Shown here: in pieces, positions 26,599 through 34,606 of the stretch
Layout: each line of letters begins with the position of its first letter
How positions within the stretch are numbered: the stretch's first letter is position 1
Origin: Nocardioides alkalitolerans DSM 16699
GTDB taxonomy: Bacteria > Actinomycetota > Actinomycetes > Propionibacteriales > Nocardioidaceae
Reading direction: 5' to 3'
NCBI RefSeq assembly: GCF_000426525.1
Contig: NZ_AUFN01000011.1
Span: 496,001-560,000, forward strand
Length of the DNA stretch: 64,000 nucleotides
Position numbers and translations under genes: made by a program
Notes under the pieces: model-generated
Databases searched by the model: none
What the model was told of the DNA's origin: nothing
What the model saw: the letters and a program-made list of their open reading frames with translations, nothing else

Positions 26599-27663
26599 TC
26601 AGCCCGCCGCGGACTCCTCGGCGGTCGCCGCGTCGGACGGGAGCGGGTGGTCGTCGGTGGCGTCCTCGTGCTCCGGTCCGGCACTGTCGGGCTGGGCCCG
26701 CCGGCGACGGTGGCGCAGCTCCACCCAGCGACCGCGCACGCTGCGACGGTTGCCTGCGACCTCGGTGCCGCCGAGCTCGGTGCCCGGCGTGCGGACCGCC
26801 TCGATGGCGGCCTGCGCGATCGGCAGCACGCGCTCGCCGCGGAACGCCGCGGGCAGCCGCTCGTCCTCGGGCGCCTCGCCGAGGGCGGCGAGCACCGACG
26901 GGAGCAGCACCGCCGCCATCTGGGCGTAGCCGTCGGCGGACGGGTGGAACTGGTCGGGCCCGAACAGCAGCGCAGGGGCCGCCTCGAACTCCGGTCCCAG
27001 GACCGAGCCGAGGGAGACCGTGCGGCCCTCCTCCTCGACGACGGCGATCGTCTGCGCGGCGGCGAGCCGGCGCGACCACGAGCGGGCGATCTGCTTGAGC
27101 GGCGGCGGGATCGGCTTGATCGTGCCCAGGTCGGGGCACGTGGCGACGACGACCTCGCAGCCGATCGCCCGGAAGCGGCGGACCGCCTCGGCGAGGTGCT
27201 GCACGGACTCCGACGGCTTGACGACGTGGGTGACGTCGTTGCCGCCGATGACGATGACGGCCACGTCCGGCTCCACGGGCAGGGCGCCGTCGACCTGCGG
27301 GGGGAGCCCGCTGGACTGGGCGCCGACCACGGAGAAGGTGCGCAGGTAGACCCGGCGGTCGGCGTGCTCCGCCAGTCCCGAGGCGAGCAGGGCGCCGGGG
27401 GTCTCGGAGACGCGCTCCACGCCGTACCCGCCGGCGAGGGAGTCGCCGAGGACGACGATGGTGAACGCGGGGCCGGGACGGCCACGGCCGTACCAGCCGG
27501 TGGGGTTGGGGGGCGGGTCCTCCCGCGGGTCGCCGATGACCTTGCGCGCGACGGTCGCCTCGGCGCGCAGGAGCCCGTAGAGCCCTGCTCCGACGACCGA
27601 CAGGCCGCCTCCGCCGTAGGCAGCGGCGGCCGCGAGCTTCCTGGCTGCTGCTGCTCTCCCCAC
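26599..27663 (-). CDS. SGNH/GDSL-type esterase, exported or membrane-anchored
   Basis: A 354-residue protein. A hydrophobic N-terminal segment (about residues 9-32) is a signal peptide or anchor without a clear cleavage site. The SGNH hydrolase domain has GDS with nucleophile S75, the GGND block with N142, and DQFH with D237 and H240. The C-terminal 80 residues are charged and low in complexity. It is adjacent to cbs; Mycobacterium tuberculosis has a comparable esterase (Rv1075c) near its cbs. The substrate is unknown. The GTG start at 27663 is supported by a leaderless-type promoter. Confidence 0.88.
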   Translation of the reverse strand: MGRAAAARKLAAAAAYGGGGLSVVGAGLYGLLRAEATVARKVIGDPREDPPPNPTGWYGRGRPGPAFTIVVLGDSLAGGYGVERVSETPGALLASGLAEHADRRVYLRTFSVVGAQSSGLPPQVDGALPVEPDVAVIVIGGNDVTHVVKPSESVQHLAEAVRRFRAIGCEVVVATCPDLGTIKPIPPPLKQIARSWSRRLAAAQTIAVVEEEGRTVSLGSVLGPEFEAAPALLFGPDQFHPSADGYAQMAAVLLPSVLAALGEAPEDERLPAAFRGERVLPIAQAAIEAVRTPGTELGGTEVAGNRRSVRGRWVELRHRRRRAQPDSAGPEHEDATDDHPLPSDAATAEESAAG

Positions 27664-27669
27664 CCCGGC

Positions 27670-27675
27670 ATCCTA
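27670..27675 (-). promoter_or_regulatory. Leaderless-type -10 box of the SGNH esterase gene
   Basis: TAGGAT on the minus strand, 6 bases before the GTG at 27663. Confidence 0.6.
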
Positions 27676-27747
27676 CGGAACGGCCCCCCGCCCCCGCAGG
27701 CGGTGCGGGCAACGGGGCAGGAAGCCGGTCGCGGCGCCGGTCCGGGC

Positions 27748-27753
27748 TAGATT
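27748..27753 (+). promoter_or_regulatory. Leaderless-type -10 box of cbs
   Basis: TAGATT, 6 bases before the ATG at 27760; no Shine-Dalgarno is present. Confidence 0.6.
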
Positions 27754-27759
27754 CGTCCC

Positions 27760-29178
27760 ATGCAGTTCGTGACCTCGCTCCTCGACCTCATCGGCAACAC
27801 GCCGCTCCTCCAGCTCGACCGGGTGCTCGACCGCCCGGACAGCTCCCCGACGGAGGACTCTTCGGGGGAGGGCAGGGGCCCCCTGGTGCTGGCGAAGGTC
27901 GAGTACCTCAACCCCGGCGGCTCCGTGAAGGACCGCATCGCGACGCGCATGATCGAGGCCGCGGAGGCCTCCGGCGAGCTGAAGCCGGGCGGCGTGATCG
28001 TCGAGCCGACCTCCGGCAACACCGGGGTCGGCCTCGCGATGGTGGCCCAGGCGAAGGGCTACCACTGCATCTTCGTGTGCCCCGACAAGGTCAGCGAGGA
28101 CAAGCGCAACGTGCTCAAGGCGTACGGCGCGGAGGTCGTGGTCTGCCCGACCGCCGTGGCGCCGGAGCACCCCGACTCCTACTACAACGTCTCCGACCGC
28201 CTCGTCCGCGAGACGCCGGGCGCCTGGAAGCCGAACCAGTACGCGAACCCCCACAACCCGCGGTCGCACTACGAGACGACCGGTCCCGAGATCTGGGCGC
28301 AGACCGACGGCCGCGTCACGCACTTCGTGACCGGCGTCGGCACGGGCGGCACCATCTCCGGCATCGGGCGCTACCTCAAGGAGCAGAACCCGGACGTCCA
28401 GATCATCGGCGCCGACCCCGCCGGCTCGGTCTACTCGGGCGGGTCCGGCCGGCCGTACCTCGTCGAGGGCGTGGGCGAGGACTTCTGGCCCGACACCTAC
28501 GACCGCACCGTCGCGGACCGCATCATCGAGGTCTCCGACGCCGACTCGTTCGCGTTCACCCGGCGCCTGGCCCGCGAGGAGGCGCTGCTGGTCGGCGGCT
28601 CGTCGGGCATGGCGGCGTACGCCGCGGTGCAGCTCGCCCACGAGCTGGCCGGCACCCCCGAGGGCGACGCCGCGGTCATCGTCGTGCTCCTGCCCGACTC
28701 CGGTCGCGGCTACCTGACGAAGGTCTTCAACGACGAGTGGCTGGGGCAGTACGGCTTCCTCGCCCCGAGCTCGGAGCAGACCGTCGGCGAGGTGCTGCGC
28801 GGCAAGGACGGGCGCCTGCCCGACCTCGTGCACACCCACCCCAGCGAGACGATCGCCGAGGCCGTGCACATCCTCCAGGAGTACGGCGTGAGCCAGATGC
28901 CCGTCGTGCGGGCCGAGCCTCCCGTCGTCGCGGCGGAGGTGGCGGGGTCCGTCTCCGAGCGCGACCTGCTCGACGCGCTGTTCACGGGCCGCGCCCGCCT
29001 GACCGACCAGGTCGAGGACCACATGTCGGCCCCGCTGCCGACGATCGGGGCCTCCACGGCGGCCGCCGAGGCCGTGCACGTGCTCGAGGGCGCCGACGCG
29101 CTGCTCGTGCAGGAGGACGGCAAGCCGGTGGGCGTGCTGACCCGCCAGGACCTGCTGCGCCACCTCTCGCGCAGCTGA
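27760..29178 (+). CDS. cbs: Cystathionine beta-synthase
   Basis: A 472-residue PLP enzyme that condenses serine and homocysteine to cystathionine. The PLP lysine is K57 in NPGGSVKDR, the substrate loop is EPTSGNTG, and the phosphate-binding GTGGTISG loop is present. Two CBS domains fill about residues 345-472, as in mycobacterial and eukaryotic enzymes, but there is no heme-binding N-terminus. A short acidic, Ser-rich insertion (about residues 28-40) is unusual. With metB at 50038 it points to transsulfuration in this organism. Confidence 0.95.
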   Translation: MQFVTSLLDLIGNTPLLQLDRVLDRPDSSPTEDSSGEGRGPLVLAKVEYLNPGGSVKDRIATRMIEAAEASGELKPGGVIVEPTSGNTGVGLAMVAQAKGYHCIFVCPDKVSEDKRNVLKAYGAEVVVCPTAVAPEHPDSYYNVSDRLVRETPGAWKPNQYANPHNPRSHYETTGPEIWAQTDGRVTHFVTGVGTGGTISGIGRYLKEQNPDVQIIGADPAGSVYSGGSGRPYLVEGVGEDFWPDTYDRTVADRIIEVSDADSFAFTRRLAREEALLVGGSSGMAAYAAVQLAHELAGTPEGDAAVIVVLLPDSGRGYLTKVFNDEWLGQYGFLAPSSEQTVGEVLRGKDGRLPDLVHTHPSETIAEAVHILQEYGVSQMPVVRAEPPVVAAEVAGSVSERDLLDALFTGRARLTDQVEDHMSAPLPTIGASTAAAEAVHVLEGADALLVQEDGKPVGVLTRQDLLRHLSRS

Positions 29179-29187
29179 CCTGACCTG

Positions 29188-29259
29188 CCCCGACCGGCCA
29201 CCGGTCGGGGAGGTGCCACGCATGACCGAACGGCTCCCGGGTACTACCCGGGAGCCGTT
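29188..29259. terminator. Two tandem perfect hairpins after cbs
   Basis: The first has a 10-bp stem (29188-29197 with 29201-29210) and the second a 14-bp stem (29229-29242 with 29246-29259); both have 3-base loops. Neither has a T-run. They lie between cbs and the transporter operon and probably terminate cbs. Confidence 0.7.
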
Positions 29260-29343
29260 GTCATGACGGGCGGTCCTCGACACGGACCCTCCCTCGTGCT
29301 GGGGTGGGACACCCGTGCAGGACGAGCGAAGGGATCCGTTGAG

Positions 29344-29988
29344 GTGGGGGACTTCATCGCGGAGCGGCGACAACAGATCGCCTACGACATGTTCCAGCAC
29401 GCGAACCTGGTGTTCCAGTGCGTGCTGGTGGCGACGATCGTGGCCGTCGGGCTCGCGGTGGTGATCAACCGCTACCGGGCCTTGGAGCCCGTCGCCAACG
29501 CCGTCTCGGCCATCGGGCTGACCCTGCCGTCGTTCGCGCTCGTCGGGCTGCTGCTCCCGGTCGCGGGCCTGGGCACCACCACGGCGTTCCTCTGCGTGGT
29601 CTTCTACGCGGTGCTGCCCGTGCTGCGCAACGCCGTCGTCGGGCTCGCCGGCGTCGACGACACGCTGCTCGAGTCGGCCCGCGGCATGGGGATGAGCCCG
29701 GTCGGGGTGCTGGTGAAGGTGCAGCTGCCGCTGGCGTGGCCCGTCATCCTCGCCGGGGTGCGCACCTCGATGCAGATGTCGATGGGCATCGCGGCGATCG
29801 CGGCGTACGTGCTCGGCCCCGGTCTGGGGTCCTACATCTGGCGCGGCCTCGTGCAGGCCGGTGGCGCCAACGCCCTCAACTACGCCCTCGTCGGCACCGT
29901 CGGCATCGTCATCGTGGCGCTCGTCGCCGACCTCCTGCTGCTCGTCCTCGGGCGGCTCACCATCTCGAAGGGAGTGCGGGTCGCATGA
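29344..29988 (+). CDS. OpuC-type osmoprotectant ABC transporter, permease 1
   Basis: A 214-residue permease with about five membrane helices and the BPD_transp_1 EAA-type loop LLESARGMGMSPVGVLVKVQLPLAWP. It is typical of the two small permeases in betaine/choline uptake systems of the OpuC or ProW/ProZ kind. The GTG at 29344 is preferred, with AAGGGA nine bases upstream. The frame is also open to an ATG at 29263, which would add 27 polar residues and overlap the hairpin after cbs. Its stop overlaps the ATPase start (ATGA). Confidence 0.88.
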   Translation: MGDFIAERRQQIAYDMFQHANLVFQCVLVATIVAVGLAVVINRYRALEPVANAVSAIGLTLPSFALVGLLLPVAGLGTTTAFLCVVFYAVLPVLRNAVVGLAGVDDTLLESARGMGMSPVGVLVKVQLPLAWPVILAGVRTSMQMSMGIAAIAAYVLGPGLGSYIWRGLVQAGGANALNYALVGTVGIVIVALVADLLLLVLGRLTISKGVRVA

Positions 29989-31241
29989 CCGAGAGCACGG
30001 AGAACACCGAGAACACGCAGAACACCGAGAACACCCGGAGCACCGAGAAGGACCGTCAGGTCAGCGGGGTCGAGATCGACCTGCGCGACGTCGTGAAGCG
30101 CTACCCGGGCCAGAAGAGCGCCGCGGTCGAGAGCCTCTCGCTCACCGTGCCCGCCGGTGAGCTGGTGATGTTCATCGGCCCGTCCGGCTGCGGCAAGACC
30201 ACGTCGCTCAAGATGATCAACCGGCTCATCGAGCCGACCTCCGGCACCATCACCATCGGTGGTGAGGACGTGCGCAGCCGCGACGCCGACGAGCTGCGCC
30301 GCACCATCGGCTACGTCATCCAGGGCGGCAGCCTCTTCCCGCACATGACGGTCGCGGACAACATCGCGGTCGTGCCCAAGCTGCTCAAGTGGTCGAAGCA
30401 GAAGATCGCCGACCGGACGGAGGAGCTGCTCGACCTCGTCGGCCTCGAGCCGGGCCGCTACCGCGACCGCTACCCGCGCGAGCTCTCGGGAGGCCAGCAG
30501 CAGCGTGTCGGAGTGGCCCGCGGTCTCGCTGCCGACCCGCCGGTGGTGCTGATGGACGAGCCGTTCGGCGCCGTCGACCCGATCACGCGGCAGCGCCTGC
30601 AGGACGAGATGCTCGGGATCCAGCGCGAGCTGGGCAAGACCATCGTCTGCGTCACCCACGACATCGACGAGGCCATCAAGCTCGGCGACCGCATCCTGAT
30701 CTTCTCGGAGGGTGCTCGCATCGAGCAGTACGACACCCCCGAGAACGTGCTCGCCGCCCCGGCCAACGACTTCGTGGCCGACTTCGTGGGCGCGGGCTCC
30801 ACCCTCAAGCAGCTCAGCCTCTCGCGCGTGAGCGAGCTCGAGATGGGCTCGTGGACGACCGCGCGCCTGGGGGACGACTCCTCCGACGCCGTACGGCGGG
30901 CCGAGGCGGCCGGCCACGACTGCGTGGTCGTGCTCGACGAGCGCAACCGTCCCGTCTCCTGGCCGTGGTTGCGCAACCTGCGCCGCCAGGACCGGATCGA
31001 CGTTCCCCGCCGCGACGAGCTGGTGACGCTCGACCGGCGCGCGACCCTCAACGACGCCCTCGACACCATGCTGAGCTCGTCGCACGCCGCGGCGATCGTC
31101 ACCGGTGACCGCGACCAGTACGTGGGTGTCGTCGACTTCGTCTCGGTCACGAACCACATCCGGGGCCAGGAGGCCGCCGCGCAGCAGGCCGTCGCCCAGG
31201 AGGCGCGGGCCGAGGAGGCCCGCGCCGAGGACGCGTCGTGA
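29985..31241 (+). CDS. OpuC-type osmoprotectant ABC transporter, ATPase
   Basis: A 418-residue ATPase. Walker A GPSGCGKTT is at residues 65-73, the signature LSGGQQQRVGV and Walker B VVLMDEPFGAVD follow, and the C-terminus holds a CBS-domain region (about 285-395) that senses ionic strength in OpuA-type systems. The first 22 residues are an odd low-complexity Thr/Glu/Asn repeat (TENTENTQNTENT). It then ends in an Ala/Glu-rich helix (QEARAEEARAED). It overlaps both permease genes by four bases. Confidence 0.92.
   Translation: MTESTENTENTQNTENTRSTEKDRQVSGVEIDLRDVVKRYPGQKSAAVESLSLTVPAGELVMFIGPSGCGKTTSLKMINRLIEPTSGTITIGGEDVRSRDADELRRTIGYVIQGGSLFPHMTVADNIAVVPKLLKWSKQKIADRTEELLDLVGLEPGRYRDRYPRELSGGQQQRVGVARGLAADPPVVLMDEPFGAVDPITRQRLQDEMLGIQRELGKTIVCVTHDIDEAIKLGDRILIFSEGARIEQYDTPENVLAAPANDFVADFVGAGSTLKQLSLSRVSELEMGSWTTARLGDDSSDAVRRAEAAGHDCVVVLDERNRPVSWPWLRNLRRQDRIDVPRRDELVTLDRRATLNDALDTMLSSSHAAAIVTGDRDQYVGVVDFVSVTNHIRGQEAAAQQAVAQEARAEEARAEDAS
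29997..30047 (+). repeat. 9-base tandem repeats at the start of the ATPase gene
   Basis: Units of the type ACCGAGAAC repeat about five times in frame and encode TEN triplets. They are the only low-complexity part of the gene. Confidence 0.85.
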
Positions 31242-32053
31242 GCGCCACGGTCGTCGACCCGGAGACCTCGGGACCGGAGGGCGCCGAGGTCCCGGCCCGC
31301 CGCGGGCTCCTCGCGGGACGCACGATCACCCGCGAGACCGTGCTGATGCTGGTGGTGCCTCCGCTGCTGGTGGCCGCGGCGTTCGGCGGTTTCGTCGTCT
31401 GGCGCCAGACCGCCGAGCTCGACGCCGTCGAGGCCCAGCAGCTGCGGTGGGGCACGCTGCAGCGGCTGTTCGTCGAGCACGTGCAGCTCACGGTCGTCGC
31501 GGCGATCGTCGTCGTGGCGGTCTCGATCCCGCTCGGCATCGGTCTCACCCGCGGGGCACTGAAGCGGGCGTCGCCGGTGGTGGTGGGCATCGCCAACGCC
31601 GGGCAGGCCGCACCGTCGGTCGGCCTGATCGTGCTGCTCTTCCTCTGGCTCGGCAGCGGTTTCTGGACGGCGATCATCGGCCTCAGCCTGTACGGCGTGC
31701 TGCCGGTGCTGCGCAACACCATCACCGGCATCCAGGCGGTCGACCCGACGCTCGTCGAGGCCGCCCGCGGGGTCGGCATGACGTCGTGGCAGACGTTGCG
31801 CAAGGTCGAGCTGCCCCTCGCCGTGCCGGTCATCATGGCCGGGGTGCGCACCTCCCTGGTGCTCATCGCCGGCACCGCCTCGCTCGCCTGCTTCATCAAC
31901 GCCGGCGGCCTGGGCGAGGTGCTGCAGACCGGCATCTCGCTGTTCCGCTTCTCGCTGATGATCACCGGAGCGCTGCTCATCGCCCTCCTCGCGCTGCTGA
32001 TCGAGTGGATCGGCCGCGTGCTCGAGACCGTCTACCGGCCGAAGGGGGTCTGA
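31238..32053 (+). CDS. OpuC-type osmoprotectant ABC transporter, permease 2
   Basis: A 271-residue permease with about six membrane helices. The EAA-type loop LVEAARGVGMTSWQTLRKVELPLAVP is present. A 35-residue polar N-terminus and a periplasmic loop with EAQQLRWGTLQRLFVEH distinguish it from permease 1, the usual pairing in these systems. The GTG start overlaps the ATPase stop (GTGA); the substrate-binding protein starts one base after its stop. Confidence 0.92.
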   Translation: MSATVVDPETSGPEGAEVPARRGLLAGRTITRETVLMLVVPPLLVAAAFGGFVVWRQTAELDAVEAQQLRWGTLQRLFVEHVQLTVVAAIVVVAVSIPLGIGLTRGALKRASPVVVGIANAGQAAPSVGLIVLLFLWLGSGFWTAIIGLSLYGVLPVLRNTITGIQAVDPTLVEAARGVGMTSWQTLRKVELPLAVPVIMAGVRTSLVLIAGTASLACFINAGGLGEVLQTGISLFRFSLMITGALLIALLALLIEWIGRVLETVYRPKGV

Positions 32054-32054
32054 C

Positions 32055-33062
32055 ATGGCTCGGACCGATCGGACCACCTCCCGCCTGCGGCGCCCCGGCG
32101 TCGCCGCGGCCGCCCTCCTCACGGTGGGCGCCCTGCTGTCGGGCTGCGGCCTCGGCACCGCCGGCGGCTACGTGCCCGAGGGAGCGCTCGCCGGCGACGT
32201 CGAGGGCGTCTCCCTCGACGGCGCGTCGATCTCGGTGGGGTCGAAGAACTTCAACGAGAACGTCATCCTCGGCAAGATGGCGATCATCCTGTTCCGCGCG
32301 GCCGGCGCCGACGTCGTCGACCTCACCAACATCCCCGGGAGCGCAGCGGCCCGGCAGGCCCACGTGGAGGGCCAGATCGACGCGATGTGGGAGTACACGG
32401 GCACGGGCTGGCTCGTCTACCTCGGCGAGGCCGAGCCGATCCTCGACGAGGAGGAGCAGTACCAGGCGGTCGCCGACGAGGACCTCGCGCAGAACGACCT
32501 GGTGTGGCTGCCGCCGGCGCCGATGAACAACACCTACGCCTTCGCGATGAACCCGGAGGTGACGGAGCGGCTCGGCATCGAGAGCCTCTCCCAGATCGCC
32601 GAGCTCCCGGTCGAGGAGCGCACGTTCTGCGTGGAGTCGGAGTTCACGAACCGCCAGGACGGCCTGCCCGGGATGCTCGAGACCTACGGCATCCCGCTCG
32701 ACGACCCCCAGGGCACGCCCGAGTCGAACCTCCGCACCTACCAGACCGGCGCGATCTACGACGCGACCGCGAAGGGCGAGTGCAACTTCGGCGAGGTCTT
32801 CACGACCGACGGGCGCATCCTCGCGCTCGACCTCACCGTGCTCACCGACGACCAGGAGTACTTCCCGAAGTACAACGTCTCGCTGGTGCTGCGCGAGGAG
32901 GTCGCGGAGGACCATCCGGAGATCGAGGAGCTGATGGCACCCGTCACGGAGCGCCTCACTGACGAGGTCATGCTCGACCTCAACGCCCGGGTCGACGTCG
33001 ACGGCGAGGAGCCCGCGGACGTCGCGTTCGACTGGCTGCAGGAGGAGGGCTTCGTCTCGTGA
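32055..33062 (+). CDS. OpuC-type substrate-binding lipoprotein
   Basis: A 335-residue lipoprotein. The signal peptide ends in a lipobox LLSGC with the lipidated cysteine at residue 31. The mature part is an OpuAC-type binding domain starting near residue 60 (ISVGSKNFNENVILGKM). The ligand is probably glycine betaine, choline or another quaternary ammonium compound; the aromatic cage residues cannot be assigned with confidence. It ends the operon permease-ATPase-permease-binding protein. Confidence 0.92.
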   Translation: MARTDRTTSRLRRPGVAAAALLTVGALLSGCGLGTAGGYVPEGALAGDVEGVSLDGASISVGSKNFNENVILGKMAIILFRAAGADVVDLTNIPGSAAARQAHVEGQIDAMWEYTGTGWLVYLGEAEPILDEEEQYQAVADEDLAQNDLVWLPPAPMNNTYAFAMNPEVTERLGIESLSQIAELPVEERTFCVESEFTNRQDGLPGMLETYGIPLDDPQGTPESNLRTYQTGAIYDATAKGECNFGEVFTTDGRILALDLTVLTDDQEYFPKYNVSLVLREEVAEDHPEIEELMAPVTERLTDEVMLDLNARVDVDGEEPADVAFDWLQEEGFVS

Positions 33063-33085
33063 CACGTCCGGGGCCGCACGCACCG

Positions 33086-33091
33086 TAGAGT
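33086..33091 (+). promoter_or_regulatory. Leaderless-type -10 box of the LuxR-type regulator
   Basis: TAGAGT, 8 bases before the ATG at 33100; no Shine-Dalgarno. Confidence 0.5.
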
Positions 33092-33099
33092 GCGGCCCC

Positions 33100-33786
33100 A
33101 TGACCACCAGGGTGCCGCTGCGCCTCTCGATCGTGAACGACTACGAGATCGTCGTCGCCGGGCTGAACGGCATGCTCGCGCCGTACGCCGAGCGGGTGCA
33201 GGTGGTCGAGGTCGCGGCGGGCACGACGGGTGGACGTGGCGCCGACCTGGTGCTCTTCGACTCCTTCGCCCGGCCGGTCAACACCCGCATCCGCATGGAG
33301 GAGATCGCCCGCCCCGGCACGCCGGTGGTGGTCTACACCTGGGACACCCGGCCCGAGATCCGGCAGCGCGCCGTCGCGTGGGGCGCCGCCGCCTGCATCT
33401 CGAAGACCGTCAGCGCCGCCGAGCTGGTCGACGTGCTCGAGGCCGTGCGGCGGGGGTCCGCCTACGGGGTCCTCCCGGTGGGCACCCAGAGCCGTCGCGG
33501 CCGGGGGACCGGTCGCACCTGGCCCGGCCAGCTGGTCGGGCTGACCGAGCGCGAGGCCGAGGTCGTGGCCCTCATCGCGGCCGGCCACAGCAACGCCGAG
33601 ATCGCCGAGATGCTCCACGTGAGCATCAACTCCGTGAAGACCTACATCCGCAGCGCCTACCGCAAGGCCGGGGTGACGCGCCGCAGCCAGGCCGTGCTGT
33701 GGGCCATCGACCACGGCTTCGGCGGCGACCTCGTCCGTCACCGCGGGGCCGACGTGCCCGACGCGGTGCCGAGCCGCGTGCGTTGA
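33100..33786 (+). CDS. NarL/FixJ-type response regulator, orphan
   Basis: A 228-residue regulator with an N-terminal receiver-like domain (about 8-125) and a C-terminal LuxR-type helix-turn-helix (about 147-205, LTEREAEVVALIAAGHSNAEIAEML). The phospho-acceptor is D54 and the conserved lysine K102, but the first acidic pair reads N13-D14 instead of two aspartates. No histidine kinase gene is nearby. It follows the osmoprotectant operon by 37 bases with its own promoter. Control of that operon is possible but unproven. Confidence 0.88.
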   Translation: MTTRVPLRLSIVNDYEIVVAGLNGMLAPYAERVQVVEVAAGTTGGRGADLVLFDSFARPVNTRIRMEEIARPGTPVVVYTWDTRPEIRQRAVAWGAAACISKTVSAAELVDVLEAVRRGSAYGVLPVGTQSRRGRGTGRTWPGQLVGLTEREAEVVALIAAGHSNAEIAEMLHVSINSVKTYIRSAYRKAGVTRRSQAVLWAIDHGFGGDLVRHRGADVPDAVPSRVR

Positions 33787-34565
33787 ACGGGCTCTCACCC
33801 GAGCTCCTCACCCTCCTCGTCGTCGCCGGGCTCGTGGCCGGATACGTCGACGCGGTTGTCGGCGGGGGCGGGCTCGTGCAGCTGCCGAGCCTCCTGCTGG
33901 CCCTGCCGGTGGCCTCGCCGGTGGAGGTGCTCGCGACCAACAAGCTGGCCTCCGCGCTCGGGGTGACGGTGAGCGCGGCGACCTACTACCGCCGGGTGAG
34001 ACCCGACCCGCGCACGTTCGTGCCCCTCATGGCGTGCGCCTTCGTCGGCTCCCTGGGCGGCGCCCTGGTGGCGTCCCTCATCCCGCGCTCGGCGTTCGAG
34101 CCGATCATCCTCGTCGTGCTGGTCGGCGTCGGCGGCTACGTGCTGTTCCGTCCCGACCTGGGGTCGGTGACGGCGATGCGCTGGGAGGGTCGCGGCACGA
34201 CGGTCGCGGCGGTCGGCACCGGGCTGCTCGTCGGGCTCTACGACGGCGCGCTCGGCCCGGGCACCGGCTCGTTCTTCGTGCTCGCGCTGGTGGGCCTCGT
34301 CGGCTACGACTTCCTCACCGCGTCGGCCAACGCGCGGCTCGCGAACTGGGCCACGAACGTCGCCGCGCTGGTGATCTTCGTGCCGCAGGGGGCGGTGCTG
34401 TGGGGCGTCGGTCTCGTCGTCGGGGTCGCGAACATCGTCGGCAGCTACCTCGGCGCCCGCACGGCGGTCAGCAGGGGGTCCGGGTTCGTCCGGGTGTTCT
34501 TCGTGGTGGTCGTCAGCGGTTTCGTCGTACGCATCGGCGGCGAGCTGCTCGGGCTCTGGGGCTGA
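33783..34565 (+). CDS. TauE/SafE family membrane transporter
   Basis: A 260-residue protein with about eight hydrophobic segments and the family features GLVAGYVDAVVGGGGLVQLP near the N-terminus and GLYDGALGPGTGSFF in the second half. The family is proposed to export sulfite, sulfoacetate or related organosulfur anions. The start is a TTG at 33783 that overlaps the regulator stop (TTGA); no ATG or GTG in frame gives a better start. This indicates coupling to the regulator gene. Confidence 0.87.
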   Translation: MNGLSPELLTLLVVAGLVAGYVDAVVGGGGLVQLPSLLLALPVASPVEVLATNKLASALGVTVSAATYYRRVRPDPRTFVPLMACAFVGSLGGALVASLIPRSAFEPIILVVLVGVGGYVLFRPDLGSVTAMRWEGRGTTVAAVGTGLLVGLYDGALGPGTGSFFVLALVGLVGYDFLTASANARLANWATNVAALVIFVPQGAVLWGVGLVVGVANIVGSYLGARTAVSRGSGFVRVFFVVVVSGFVVRIGGELLGLWG

Positions 34566-34594
34566 GAAGGGGCGGATCCGGCCCTGCCACCGGG

Positions 34595-34600
34595 TACCGT
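34595..34600 (+). promoter_or_regulatory. Leaderless-type -10 box of the YihY-family gene
   Basis: TACCGT, 6 bases before the GTG at 34607. Confidence 0.55.
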
Positions 34601-34606
34601 TCGCAG

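Noticed and set aside
29263..29343. ATG at 29263 as start of the first osmoprotectant permease
   Set aside because: It would place a polar 27-residue leader before the first helix and begins only four bases after the hairpin that follows cbs; the GTG at 29344 has a purine-rich site and the family length.
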